Of a stretch of 64,000 nucleotides of DNA, positions 11,074-22,259 are shown in pieces; within the stretch, counting starts at the first letter, position 1, and each line of letters begins with the position of its first letter. Below the pieces are notes generated by a model. That model was not told the DNA's origin, did no database searches, and saw only the letters and a program-made list of their open reading frames with translations. Source of the stretch: Portulaca oleracea (Eukaryota > Streptophyta > Magnoliopsida > Caryophyllales > Portulacaceae). The stretch covers positions 29,744,802-29,808,801 of the forward strand of contig CM055871.1 of the NCBI GenBank assembly GCA_029582165.1, written 5' to 3'. The translations under genes were made by a program, and so were the position numbers.

Positions 11074-12036
11074 CTATACCAAAGGGAGTGCCATTTTTTC
11101 TATATTGGCATATCTGCTTTCATATTCTAAGAATTTCTTGCTCAAATAATAAATGGCGTTTTCCCGTCCGTTAACCTTTTGTGCCAACATAGCCCTCATT
11201 ACGGTGTCTGTTATGGTAAGGTAAAGGAGGAGAGGCTCATTTGGTACCGAAGGCACGAGCACTGGGGGGGTACTGTAGATACTCCTTAAGTTTGTAGAAA
11301 GTTGCTTGACATTGATCATCCCACTCTATTTTGACCCATTTCTTCAACTTCTTACATGGGCTCACAAGTCATGGTAAGCTTAGAGATGAACCTGCTGATA
11401 TATTGCACTCGCCCCAGGAAGCCTTAGATTTCCTTCTCCGTCCTTGGCGGTTTCATTTCTTGGATTTCCTTTATCTTTGAAGGGTCTACTTATATTCCTC
11501 TTTGGCTAACTAAATAACCTAACAATTTCCCTGAGGTGACTCCAAAGGTGCATTTGGCAGGTCTGAGTCGCATTTTGTACTTCCTCAATTGAAGGAAGAA
11601 TTTGTAAAGGTTAGTAATGTGACCTTCTATCGTCTTGGAATTGACAATCATATCATCTACATAAACTTCAACCTCTTTATGCATCATATCATGGGCAAAG
11701 TGTTTGTGGATCTATGACATGTTGCCCCTATATTCTTGAGACGAAATGGCATTACCACATAACAATATTTTCCCCAAGGAGTGGTGAATGATGTTTTCTC
11801 CATGTCTTCTTCAACCATCTTGGTCTGATTATATCCGGCATACCCATCCATAAAGAACAAAAGCTCATGTCCGCAAGTGCTATCCACCAACACATCGATG
11901 TGAGGTAAAGGAAAACTATCCTTATGACTAGCTTTGTTCAAGTCCCTAAATCCACATACATGCGCACCTTCCCATCCTTCTTAGGTACTGGAACAATATT
12001 GATTATCCATTCCGGATATTGAGTTGCTTGATCAAC
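11074..12036 (-). pseudogene. Gypsy reverse transcriptase-RNase H, frameshifted
   Basis: The polymerase fingers begin at about 12030 with PEWIINIVPVPKKDGK. A single-base deletion in the VDFRDLNKA block near 11945 shifts the frame. The frame 11684-11941 covers DSFPLPHIDVLVD, MDGYAGYNQ and TSFTTPWGKYCYVVMPF. The frame 11490-11687 has the catalytic YVDDMIV (complement about 11650-11663) and the thumb region. The frame 11074-11319 has the connection/RNase H start with AIYYLSKKF and YANIEKMA. The sequence stops being RT-like upstream of 12036. Confidence 0.85.
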
Positions 12037-12480
12037 TTGAATGAACCCAAAAGCTTAAGAAATGAAGGAGTTATGAAAATTTCTTTAAGGACCTACAAAA
12101 TGAGTTACTGCCTGAAATCAGTATAAACATTAGTTCGGCTTTGCTAAATACTGTATTAATGTGCACATGTTTTGGGTAATCTAAAAATATGGTCATAAAC
12201 TAGACTCCATTAAGAAACTTCTCCAAGTTGAATGAACGCAAAAGCTTAAGAAATGAGGGGGTTATGGACATTTCTTTAAAGACCTTCACCATGAGCTACT
12301 ACCTGTAATTAACGAAGACATAAGTTCATTGGGCTGAATGTTGTAAGGATGTACACATGTTTGAACAACCTAGGAGTAAGATTATTAACCCGACCTCTCC
12401 AGGGAACTTTCCCCATTTAAAATGAACCCTAAGGTTTAAGAAGTAATGAAGTTATGCATATCCCTAACGATTATACGATT
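12037..12480. repeat. ~191-bp tandem repeat abutting the gypsy RT
   Basis: Units begin at 12037, 12228 and about 12417 with TTGAATGAACCCAAAAGCTT-type sequence, followed by AAGAAATGA.GG.GTTATG and ATTTCTTTAA.GACCT. About 2.3 diverged copies are present. The junction with the RT frame is sharp. The repeat has no coding capacity. Confidence 0.75.
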
Positions 12481-14060
12481 AAATGATTTTTAGGAAATCC
12501 TCCGCTAACGAGAGGTATGAGGAAATTACCAACAAGTTATGTATGAGACTTAAATAAAAAGAGTCAAGTGTGTAGACCACGATGCATCATGGAGAAGGGT
12601 TTCAACGAGTACTTTAAGCATGCTAGGGGAAGCTGACGAACTGAGGTTCGCCAATCAAAGCCCGAAAATAGATCGATCATGACCCAAGGGTCATTAAATG
12701 AGTTAACATTCTGGGCTAATTGTTAACTAAATGATGGGTGCACCTAAAGGATGTTACGAATGATAAAGGAACAACGGAGGACACTTCTGAAAATAGTACT
12801 CTTTTCGCTAGTAGTGTGTTGCATGTTTTCGGTTTTTCCTTTAGTTGCCAGATGTTCTTCCCCATGTTTAGCTAGTCTGCTAACGTAGTTTGTGTCTCAT
12901 GCTAGGTACGAACATGACCGAGGGGAACCCAGAGGAGAACGAGAAGGCATGACCGAGGGTTGGATCGATTGGGTTAGTGTGGCCGAATAGAGGACGATAC
13001 TCGTTTTGCTTTCAAACTTGTTGTAAAATAATTGAATTATCATTAAGTGTTGAACTACTCATGTAATGATGACTATGCCATCTTAATATGTAATAAAAGT
13101 GTGACTTTATGACATAACACCTTCCAGAATCGTGAGACCATCCACAAGCCTTGAGTATCGAGTGGAGTCACGAGAAAAGCCCCCAACCGAGGCACACCCA
13201 ACCCATGCTGGGAAACCTAACTCAAGGAAATACCTATGGGAGTCGGAGATGAACCTCTTAGGTTGGAAGTCGGCCTCGGACACCCCGATGAGCTAAGGCC
13301 GTGTAGACTTGGTAAATAATGACCGATAGTAACCACACTTCCTTCAAGTACATGCTGGGCCTTGAGCTTCGCAGGGCAATCATGCAGGAGCACGCCCATC
13401 CTGGCAATCCAACCCATACCGAGAAGCCCGAGTCAACTCGAGGGAGTACCCATGGGAGTTGGAATTCTAGTCAAGGATGAAAGTATCCCCGAAAGCCACG
13501 AACTCCAAAGTCAAAGCTTAACTCCTTGTTTCGGTGTGACCCTTGGACAATTGGACCTAAGAACTGCTGAAAATAAGTCGATCATGGACAAACTATCGAA
13601 AGGATTGTATTAACACAAGAACAAAAAATAGGGTCGTTACAGAAACTCAAGAAAATATCAAATGAAAATTCATTTTTTATGAAAATCATTTTACAAGAAA
13701 AATCAATTTCATAGAAAATAGTTTTCCTTTGCACCAAACACACCCTATATAAATTTAGAGAAAACTTCAACCCTCAATGAGCATACATGAATAACTGCAT
13801 AGCCTACCTGTAATCCAGATTGATACTCCATCAAATTCTTAATATTTCCTTGATTGAATTCTGAATGGGCATTGACAAACATAAATTTGTCAAACTGAGA
13901 AGTGAGAAATGAGAATACTTCATAAATTCTTGGACCCTTTTTGTTTTGCATTAAATACATGATCCCATAATCTACAACATTAAACTTAGATACAATCAAC
14001 GACTAATAAGCTTCCCTACTTCAGGGCAGGATTTCTAAATCCATGTGTGTTAACAAGAGG
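12481..14060. other. Intergenic DNA downstream of AAP; diverged GC-rich duplication
   Basis: No gene is supported. Two diverged copies of a GC-rich motif (CACxCCCAACCCAT..., GGAAATACCTATGGGAGT versus GGGAGTACCCATGGGAGT) sit at about 13190-13300 and 13395-13500, probably remnants of a retroelement untranslated region. The last ~300 bases before 14068 are AT-rich and would include the AAP 3' untranslated region, but no polyadenylation signal could be picked with confidence. Confidence 0.5.
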
Positions 14061-14067
14061 ATTAACA

Positions 14068-16764
14068 TCAATAAGTACTATGGAAAGGTTTATAAGAAGA
14101 CTTAAGATCAATGACAACCCCGGCAACTGAACCAGCTGCAGCTGCAAGCGTAATGATGAGACAAGCAACACTTAGAATTTGTAGACAAACCCATCTGGTA
14201 CTCCACTTGGGGATCTTCTTCTGGGATATGTACATCTCCACAGGGAAGTACACTGTCAACGGCCAAAACCCGAGCGCCCCAAGAAGTCCCACAACATCAT
14301 TGAAGAAGGGCAAGAGCATTGAGATAACGGTTGTAATGATCACGAAGATTGTCCTCCAGACTAGTCTGAAGAGGTTTAAGTTAAAAGGCTTGAATCCGGG
14401 TATTGGGACTTTGATATCCTTGTTGATGAAGTCACTCTCAGGGAAGGTGTCTTTGGCTTTCTTCTCGACAAAGGCGAACAGGGGTTGACAGTAAACTTGG
14501 TAGGCTCCAACAAGGTGGATAACTATGGCGGCATTCGCTATGTCAACTAGCCAATATGGGTTGTAGAAACCGAACCCGGTTAGGAGGTTTCCAGGTGCCA
14601 AGTCACCAAAAGCTGCATATCCAAAGCAACCACACAGCATGTAGAAAACAGTTGTTACTATCACACTTATTAAGGTGGCTTTCTTCATTGTCTTTGATTC
14701 TGTTGGGGGTGACCTCACTGTGTCCTGCAATAATACCCACGCTCCCAATTCAATTTCAATTTCGAAGAAAATCCCAATATCCAACACTGTTGAATTCAAT
14801 TATAATCATGTTATGGGCTTTTAAGAAATCTGATTAATTACCTGAATTTCAATGAGGATCATGGAGTAAGAATATGCAAAGGCAATGTCACCAAGTGCTT
14901 GAAAAGTCCTCCAAATTTTATCTATTTCAGACACTGCACCAATGCTAATACCAGTCAAACTGCCCCTGACCTTCCCATCAACTGCTCAAACCACAGAAAG
15001 TCAAGAATTAGCACCTAACCATAATCATCATTTTAGCTTTTCAAAGAAGCAGGGCATCGAGGAAAAGTAGCTGAAGTAAAGTTTATTGACTGAACAATGT
15101 TTAAAAAACATACCAACAACTTTAGCAATGCCAAGACCCATCCCAATTGTTGAATAGGTGAAAGACATGACAGCAGCAACTATTGACAACCACCAGATTT
15201 GATCAAAGTCTGGGATTTGTGAGAAAATTATCTCAGCTACTCCAAAGATTATCATGTATGGATTAGCTGAGATACGGCAGTGCGTACTACTATCCCCCTT
15301 CTCATGGAAGCAATTTGACTTTTTTATTGCCCTGTTCCACCAAAACACACAAACAGCAATGTTAAATATGTCCTTTGGAGTCTTTTTCACACTAGAACAA
15401 GTTTATATGACTAAGTCATTTATTCTCCTAGTCTGAACAACATAGCTACTAATAACATAATTTCATATGTTAAAATCAAAATATTTTCAACAGTTCAACT
15501 TACAGCATGCTTATGGAGGCTGCAATCGTGTAACCGATAGCCACTCCAAAGAGATTAACGTACTGAAGCCACCCACAGAATTTCACTTGGATGCCACCTA
15601 AAACAAACAAAAATTTACATCAGTATATAAAACTCTAATACAAACAAAAACCCAATTCAGAATTTGCTCATTTGACAATGGTTTGAAGACAAGTACCTAA
15701 GTTTGCTCGGACAGCATCCATGTAAGTGTAGTTCCTCTTGCCGGTGAGGGGGTCGCCGGAGCGGTAACATTCAGCAAGAAGGGCAGAAGTGTAATAAGTG
15801 ACGATAGAGAACAGGATCATGACAACTGGGCCAGCAACCCATCCAAGTTGGGCCACGGCCCATGCTAGGGATAACACCCCTGATCCAATCACTGCCGTGA
15901 TTATGTGTGCACTCGCCGTCCACACCGTCCCTGAATTACACCAAATTCATGTACTCCATTAATGAAAATTCATCTCTCAGTCTAAGCAAAATTCAACACA
16001 GAATTCCAAATCAATTTACTCTACAACCAAGACATTAATGTAAAACAAAATTTTAGGTAGAAATTTATTAACAAAAATGTCCTCAATTATTGTTGAATTG
16101 AGTAATTAATTCCAAAGTCATTTATTAAAGGTAAGAGTAAGCACTAAAATTGTTCAAAATTATTCTCAATTGTACAATCCAGCGCAAAATTTCACAGGGC
16201 ATTCTACAGTATAGTACGTCATTTGAGTTCAGATTGTTGAAAAGCTAGTTTATAGTTTTTATAATTCAAAGCACTGCGTCATATGTTCAACTGTTTAGTC
16301 CAAATTGTTCGTTGAATGGGCAATTTTTATTACAGGAAGTGTAAACTCAATTCAGAGTGGAATTGGGCTAGGGTTACTCCTCAAAAACTAAAAACAATTC
16401 CTTCTTTTAATTAAACAAATTAAGAAGAAGAAGAATGGCGACAGGTTCCGTAAACATGATTGCTGGATACGAATGACGTGAATAAGTAATTAGGTGGTCA
16501 AATCTACCCACCAACTGACAGGCGACCTACATACCCAGTAATTACACGATGCTTCCTCATCCTCCCCAACACAAAAATCTCCCAAAAGAACAAAGCAGCG
16601 GAAAAAATATATATATATATATATATATTACCAGATCGTTTGAGGCGTCCGTCGTCGTCGAACACTTTGGATCCAATTTGGGGAGTAACTTCGACATTGA
16701 ACACTTGATTGTTATGATGAGCATTATGACTTTGTTGGTGGTTATTTCCAGTATTCTCCGGCAT
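14068..16764 (-). CDS. AAP: Amino acid permease, AAP family, complete six-exon gene
   Basis: AAPs import neutral and acidic amino acids with protons across the plasma membrane for phloem, xylem and seed loading. Exons (plus coordinates, transcribed right to left): 16632-16764, 15697-15930, 15504-15597, 15114-15331, 14842-14981, 14068-14724. All junctions are GT-AG and phases agree, giving about 491 aa, the usual AAP length. The chosen start gives [11 protein letters not shown] and a His/Asn-rich cytosolic tail, then [20 protein letters not shown] where the first membrane helix begins. Family signatures include [43 protein letters not shown] helices, [81 protein letters not shown] and the C-terminal [14 protein letters not shown] end (here [15 protein letters not shown]). 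About 11 membrane helices are expected. It belongs to the Aa_trans (PF01490) family and most resembles the AAP2/AAP3/AAP4 clade from memory. No stops or frameshifts. Confidence 0.95.
16600..16630. repeat. (TA)n microsatellite at the AAP intron 1 donor
   Basis: A run of about 12 TA units lies immediately inside intron 1. On the coding strand the donor reads GTAATATATATA, so the repeat begins three or four bases after the splice site. It is followed by an A-rich tract on the plus strand. Confidence 0.9.
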
Positions 16765-17004
16765 GTTCGAAACTGTTTGAATTCGTACAGAACAAAATAT
16801 GACCAGAGTGCTAAATTCAATTAGAGAAAACCAAAACAAAACAAAACAGAGTGCTGCAGCAGGTTTTGAGTGATGAAAGTGAGATGGTTAGTAGTAAATG
16901 GGGGTAATAATGAATATGAACAACCACCTAAATAAAAGATGGTGCAGAAAGCCCCTGATTGTTCTCTCTCTTATTAATGGGGCTTGGGAGGGGAGGAGAG
17001 GGGA

Positions 17005-17042
17005 TTATAATGAGGAGAGGTGAATTGTTAGGGTATATATAG
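17005..17042 (-). promoter_or_regulatory. TATA box and putative start region of AAP
   Basis: The minus strand reads CTATATATACC at about 17032-17042, a strong plant TATA box. A transcription start about 30 bases downstream would fall near 17005-17010. That gives a 5' leader of about 240 bases to the ATG at 16762-16764. The start site is inferred from spacing only. Confidence 0.6.
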
Positions 17043-17093
17043 AATTAGAATTGCAAGAGCACTGGTTTGTTTTGACGAACGACTAGGATGACG

Positions 17094-17101
17094 CCACGTG
17101 G
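17094..17101. promoter_or_regulatory. G-box CCACGTGG upstream of AAP
   Basis: A perfect palindromic CCACGTGG lies about 55 bp upstream of the AAP TATA box. This core is bound by bZIP and bHLH factors, including ABA and light regulators (established knowledge). Use in this gene is inference. Confidence 0.5.
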
Positions 17102-17168
17102 GAGGAATTTGTGCAGCTGCTGGACCCCACAATTTTCGAGGGAGTGTCGTGTGAAAAGAACGCGCATA

Positions 17169-17188
17169 GTCAACGCTGAAAGTTGACT
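17169..17188. promoter_or_regulatory. Pair of W-box cores upstream of AAP
   Basis: GTCAAC at 17169-17174 and TTGACT at 17183-17188 place two TTGAC cores on opposite strands about 14 bp apart. TTGAC is the WRKY core, but it is short and common in plant DNA. Confidence 0.35.
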
Positions 17189-17255
17189 CTTATCTTGGAC
17201 CCTTGTCCTTCATCCAGTAGAAAGAAACAATGACAGACGCCCAAATAATAGCAGT

Positions 17256-17383
17256 ATGGGTTAGAGCTAGCTTGTGTAGGGTTCGACATAAATATTAAAT
17301 GGGTCCAACAATCCTCATCATGGGTTAGAGCTAGCTTGTGTAGGGTTCGACATAAATATTAAATGGGTCCAACAATCCTCATC
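17256..17383. repeat. Perfect 64-bp tandem duplication upstream of AAP
   Basis: Units 17256-17319 and 17320-17383 are identical by eye, beginning ATGGGTTAGAGCTAGC and ending CAACAATCCTCATC. Identity suggests a recent event. It lies about 210-340 bp upstream of the AAP TATA box. Confidence 0.95.
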
Positions 17384-17458
17384 TTGAAACATATCTATTT
17401 AATAAATGGTTGAAATATTTTAAATTGAATTATTATATAAATAAACGGGTTAATATTT

Positions 17459-17702
17459 GGTCCTGTTTTCTGATATGGCTGACGTTATGGGGCGTTGCGG
17501 TGTGGTGGAATTGTGGTGGATTATTGATAAATTGTGATGGGTTTTGTTTTTTATAATTGTAAATTGTATTGGTAAATGTGAAAAGGTAATTGGAAAAAGT
17601 GAGGTGAAATATTGTGGTGGGTTGTGGTAAATTGTGGTGGGTTGTGGCAAAATGCGGTAACTTGTGGCACCGCAGCCAGTCAATCGTATAAAAGAACAGG
17701 AT
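17459..17702. mobile_element. hAT-like MITE rich in GTGGTGG/GTGGTAAA
   Basis: The left end GGTCCTGTTTTCTGATA and the right end TATAAAAGAACAGGATC are imperfect inverted repeats. The interior is a degenerate GTGGTGGGTTGTGGTAAA repeat. AATATT flanks both ends, a partial match to an 8-bp target duplication. A related element lies at 50338-50600. Confidence 0.6.
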
Positions 17703-17723
17703 CAATATTGTCTCGGTTTTATA

Positions 17724-17961
17724 TTACTTATCCTCTCTGGAAATTGTGCACTCAAACTTATAAAACCTTGATCATAAATTTCTCAATATTTAATGATTTG
17801 TTAGATAAAATTATTACCGTTAGATTCGTAATGAAAAATAATATCATAAAAGTATAATAATATAATTGTTAATAAAATATTATATAAAAAATTATCAATC
17901 AAAGAGGGACATTGGAGAGCATGACAGTCAATAAAAGAACAAATTATATGGAACAGAGGGA
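17724..17961. mobile_element. Stowaway-like MITE, reverse orientation
   Basis: The right end GGAACAGAGGGAGTA and an interior with AAAATTATTACCGTTAGATTCG match the reverse complement of the Stowaway at 47632-47889. The left end (TATCCTCTCTGG) is degenerate. Confidence 0.6.
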
Positions 17962-20463
17962 GTAATTAAATTAAATGAAATAGGTTAAACAAATCAAGTT
18001 TGGGTAATTCATTTATCTCTTAATACTAGAAATCACAAAAGTTGACCCGGAAATCAAACCCGAACCTACCCAAAACTTTAATGTGTCTGAACATGATTTC
18101 TCGACCTGGAACCAAAAGTTAATCGAACACAAAAAACTAGACATTTAGCGGGCCCAACCCTAAACTGCCTGACTTGATTTTCAAATCAATAAAAAGTAAC
18201 AATTCTGTACATTTATCATACTTTTATTCCATGATAACATTCCATTTTCATACCTTTTCACTCCTAGTTATATGTTTATCCACCAAAATATATCATTTTA
18301 TAGACAAACATATACTCGTTTCCTTTTATTCTTCTTTATAATAGTGAGTTGGAGACAAATAAAAAGGTAAAATATTTTTAGCAATAAAAATGGAATAAAC
18401 AGTAGCGAAAACGATTAAATGATCCACTTATGTTAATAACTCTTAGCAGTATTGGGATAGCTATGAGTATCTACTCATGAAGATGGGATTTTGAGGAGAT
18501 TTGGCAGATAACGCGTTGATGGAATAGTTGAAGGTCGTTCAAGAAAACTATTCAATATCTAAAAAGCGATGATCAATTTTATGCACTGACCGACATTACC
18601 AATATATATAGGTCTAGCTAATCGCTTTGATTAAAATTAGTAATACAACAATAACAAACTCTCAAGAAAAATAAATTTGAGCATGGTTTAGGAATCCAGA
18701 TGTAGGCTGTCACTGCCTCCCCCCCCCCCCCCCTCCCAACCCCCAATGAACTTAAATGCATAAAGCGAAAAATTCTTGTATAACCCCCCCCCCCCCCCCC
18801 CCAAAAAAAAAAAAAAAAAAGCTTTTCAGAAAACCTTGAAAAAACAGTTTACCCTAGAAAAACAAAAGGAAAACATTTGAAAAAACCAATATGAGACACC
18901 AAGAAATACAAGAAACGTGTAACAATGGAGTGATATGCATACCTATATGGTATGTGGTTGAGAAAGAACTAAACGTACCTAACCAATAGGAATCAAAAAA
19001 GAAGACACAAGTAACAAGTCAATGCAAAGCAAATCACCCTACTATCAAACTTCACCCGACTAGATTAATTTGATGCTTAATGTTGAATTGCGCAAGAATT
19101 TGATGCTTCACTGTAATTTGCCGCTTATTTGAAATTATTTTATGAATTTTTTAAAAATATTGACCAAAAAATATTTGAAGAAAAATCTTATGTTTGGTCA
19201 AAATCTCATCAATATAAATTAAAAAAATATGAGCATAGTGCAATTTCAATCTCACAATTTGTAACAAAATTGAATGGAATTTGTATCCTGTTTTATTTTT
19301 AAAAAAAAAATTGTAATAAAAGAATTTAATTTCTCAATAACATTCCTTACTAGTTCATGAGTTATGGATCCCTATGAAGCAAATTGTTGATGTCTTAAGT
19401 TTTGTTTGTTTAAAATTGTCAATAGTTAACTTTCAACTTGGAAATAGGCATTGAGTTATCAATGAATTGAAACCGTTGTAAAATAGGAAATTGTATTTGG
19501 TAGGCAACTTGAGTACATAGACAACATTACATTTGCTTTAGAAAGCAATTAAATAAATGTCAGTCATAACCTGAAAACTCGACCCAAACTGGAATAGACC
19601 CGAGTATTTACACGAACCAAAAATACACAGAATCCATATTTACACAAACTCGTATTTACCCGACCACTTGAATTAACAGGTCTACTTAATACACAAATTA
19701 TAAATATGTAACTTGAGAAAGAAAAATGCAACTAATTTTCCACTATTGGATTTTTATCAGACACTCATTTTCCTCTTAATAGTCCAAAACATAAAATCAT
19801 TTTTTCTACATTACTCAAAACGGCCCATGCTATATGGCAAGGTATTAGACCCGTACATTGCATAGTTGCTAAATTAATCACATAAGGTTTAAATCTTAAA
19901 AAATGTATCACATGGGATATGAATTTTCTTATCTCATGACAATATGTGCTTCCTATTTTTAATGCATATGGATTGTTGCAATATAGAAGAAATACTTCTG
20001 TTGTTGCCTCAATTTTCAAGTTCAAATGATTTTTTTTTTTTAAAAAAAAAAACCTCATTACTCCACATATTCCCAGGTTTTGATTAGTGAAACGCGGGTG
20101 TCCTTTGAATAGAGAAATATGGGAAGCCAAAGATCCATTAACTACTCTAAAGTTTGAGAAAACCCCAATTAATTAGAACTCATAAAACTACCACTAATTT
20201 TTAGGATTTTTGGGAGATTAATAATGCTAATCAACACAACAACAAAAAGAGATTTGACAAATTAAAGAGTAAACTACCAATTCGCCTAAGAACCTTAAGA
20301 AGGTTGCAAAGATTCACCACTAGCACCCACACTTGAAACTCCAAGAATTTCAACTGAAAAGATTGGAAGAAAACACACCAACTCACATTAATAAAAGGAA
20401 ATTGATTAGTTAATCCACCAAGGATTAATCTTAATTACAAGGGTTTCAAATACCCTAACATTC
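17962..20463. other. Intergenic DNA with C and A homopolymers, no gene seen
   Basis: AT-rich and without a supported ORF. CCCGAACC-type words occur near 18040-18170 and 19560-19690. Homopolymer runs are at 18719-18733 (C) and 18784-18802 (C) directly followed by A at 18803-18820. Another T/A block is near 20030-20050. Confidence 0.55.
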
Positions 20464-21435
20464 TGCTTGGGAGGAGAGTTAAAATAGAGAGTAAGGGTTT
20501 ATAGGAGTTAAGGAAGGTGAGGGTATGGGAGGGATCATAAAGGTATACTACTTACCCCTGATTGGGAGAACAATTTGGAGAGTTCATAAGAGTAAAATGT
20601 TAATTGACATATTTGCCCTTTTATATTATATGTAATTCAATATAATACGCATATATTTGCTCTAATACTCATTTTCTTTCTACTCTCCCTCCCCCCCCTC
20701 TCGTTCTTCTCTCTCTCTACCCCTTCCCTCCTCTCTCTTCTCTCTCTCTCTCTCTCTAACCCTTCCCCCTTCTCTCTCTCTCCCTTCTCTCTCCCTCTCT
20801 CTCTACCTCTCCCTCCCTCCCTCTCTCTCTCTCTCTCTCTCTATACTCTCTGAACAACACTTTTCTCTCAATATACTCTCTCTACCCTCTCTTTCTCTCT
20901 CTCTCTCTCTAAGGATAGAGAGAGAGAGAGAGGGGGGGGGGGGAGAAACAAAGACAGAGAGAGGGGGGAGGGAGGAAGAGAGATGCGAGAGAGAGAGGGA
21001 GAAAGTGAGAGATGCGAGCGAGAGAGAGCGAGCGAGAGAGAGAGAGAGAGAGAGATGCGAGAGAGAGATAGAGACGAGTGTGTGTAAGTTAGAGAAAGAG
21101 AGCGATGTGTGTGTATGTATATGTGTGTGTGCGAGAGAGAGAGAGAGTTAGAGAGAGAGAGTTGGAGAAAAAGATGGATGTGTGTGTTATGATTCAATTA
21201 GGGTTAAGGGAAATATGGTCATTTTTTATTATATGTATGTTATAATTTAATTAAACATCTTTTTACACCCTAAATTGGGGTGTTAAAAAAATAAGGGCTA
21301 AGAGGGGTAAAAGGGGGTAAACCTCACTCTCTCTTACTCTCCCTTACCCTCTCTCACTCTCTTCCCAAGCAGGGGTAAGGAGGAGTAAGTACCCTTCTTA
21401 ACCCCTTCTAACCCCTCCTACCCTCCTCCCAAGCA
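20464..21435. mobile_element. TIR element 'GCTTGGGAGG' copy A with central CT/GA hairpin
   Basis: The ends are inverted: TGCTTGGGAGGAG on the left and CTCCTCCCAAGCA on the right. Interior words (AGTTCATAA.AGTAA, CATATTTG, GGGTTAAGGG) recur in the copy at 38518-39466. The centre has been replaced or expanded by a long polypyrimidine/polypurine block. No coding capacity. No target duplication was identified. Confidence 0.65.
20671..21180. repeat. Polypyrimidine (CT)n followed by polypurine (GA)n, hairpin-forming
   Basis: About 240 bases of CT-rich sequence (to 20910) are followed, after AAGGAT, by about 260 bases of GA-rich sequence including a run of about 12 G at 20932-20943. The two halves are complementary around 20913. 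Long open frames here are artefacts of the repeat. Confidence 0.95.
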
Positions 21436-22259
21436 TAGTGTTAACTCACAAAGTATTCTTCAAGTGGTTAAACCTAAAATTTAATGTTCAAAACTAGATC
21501 TAAAATGAAGAGAGTACAAATATATAGAAAGGGGAGGGATGGTTGAAAAAGAAACATAAGAAAAAGGAAAAAAGAAAATAGGAAAACGAGGAGAAAAAGC
21601 GTTGATGTATTTCATGACAGCTTGAGGCACTGCTAGCGCCTCTCCAGGCGCCAACCGCGCCTTAGGCAGTGAGGTATGGTGCCAGCTTCCGACTTCAGCT
21701 GGTTTCCCACGCGCACAACTTCTTCGTTTAAATTCTGATTTGGGCATTTAATATATCGATGAAAAGCTCTTGATTTGTACTTTAAGCTCGCTAAATTTCA
21801 AGTCAATCGGAACTATATTGAAGGAGTTATGATTAAAAGAGTGAAGGTATATATTCTTCTTATACCCAATTTTGCTCAGTTTCTTCCTCTTTCCTTTTTT
21901 CTTCTCCGATCTTTTTCTTAGTTTCGTTTGAACCCCTTCAATCCCGGTTTCTCTCATGCTCCTACTTGATATTCCATAGGACCGAGTTCGACCCTTGTCA
22001 AATTACGAAAATGCCCCTAGACTTGAACTCGACCCTCTTGACTTCTTCCTTTCCTCCGTGTGAGGACTTTCCGGGCTTGTGAGATTGATAATTAGCCGGA
22101 TCTACCGCTTTTCTTCTTAAATTTCGGTACCAACAAAATTTGAGGCTCTTGGAAATTCCCAGGTTGATCCATAGTAGAAAAAGGTATGATATTAGCACGA
22201 TCCTCCTAGATCAGATTATCTAACTTGGTGACATTACCTTAATTAATTTAGTAACGATT
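21436..22259. other. No gene seen; GC-rich patch
   Basis: A GC-rich patch (GCGCCTCTCCAGGCGCC) lies at about 21629-21660 in otherwise ordinary DNA. The 21850-22200 stretch has the mixed composition of an old LTR or UTR, but no ends or domains were recognised. Confidence 0.4.

Larger units (their letters stand above)
5471..12036 (-). mobile_element. Degraded Ty3/gypsy element, Tat/Ogre-type, 5' part missing
   Basis: Minus-strand order is reverse transcriptase, RNase H, a second (archaeal-type) RNase H, integrase, an opposite-strand ORF region, a polypurine-like tract and the 3' LTR. The extra RNase H between RT-RNase H and integrase, and integrase words such as SSPYRPQAN and KLPFALWGY, are typical of the Tat/Ogre clade (established knowledge). 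No gag, protease, primer binding site or 5' LTR is visible. The 5' side ends abruptly at about 12036 against a tandem repeat. Pol carries frameshifts and stops, so it is not functional. Confidence 0.8.

Noticed and set aside
14111..14488. Plus-strand ORF of 125 codons
   Set aside because: It is antisense to the last exon of the AAP gene.
16504..16839. Upstream in-frame Met (MFWFSLIEF...) as AAP start
   Set aside because: The extension lies in the 5' leader and is hydrophobic, unlike AAP N-termini. The Met at 16762-16764 gives the usual polar tail before FDDDGR.
20868..21197. 109-codon minus-strand ORF rich in Ser/Leu
   Set aside because: It is a translation of the (GA)n/(CT)n repeat and has no non-repetitive content.
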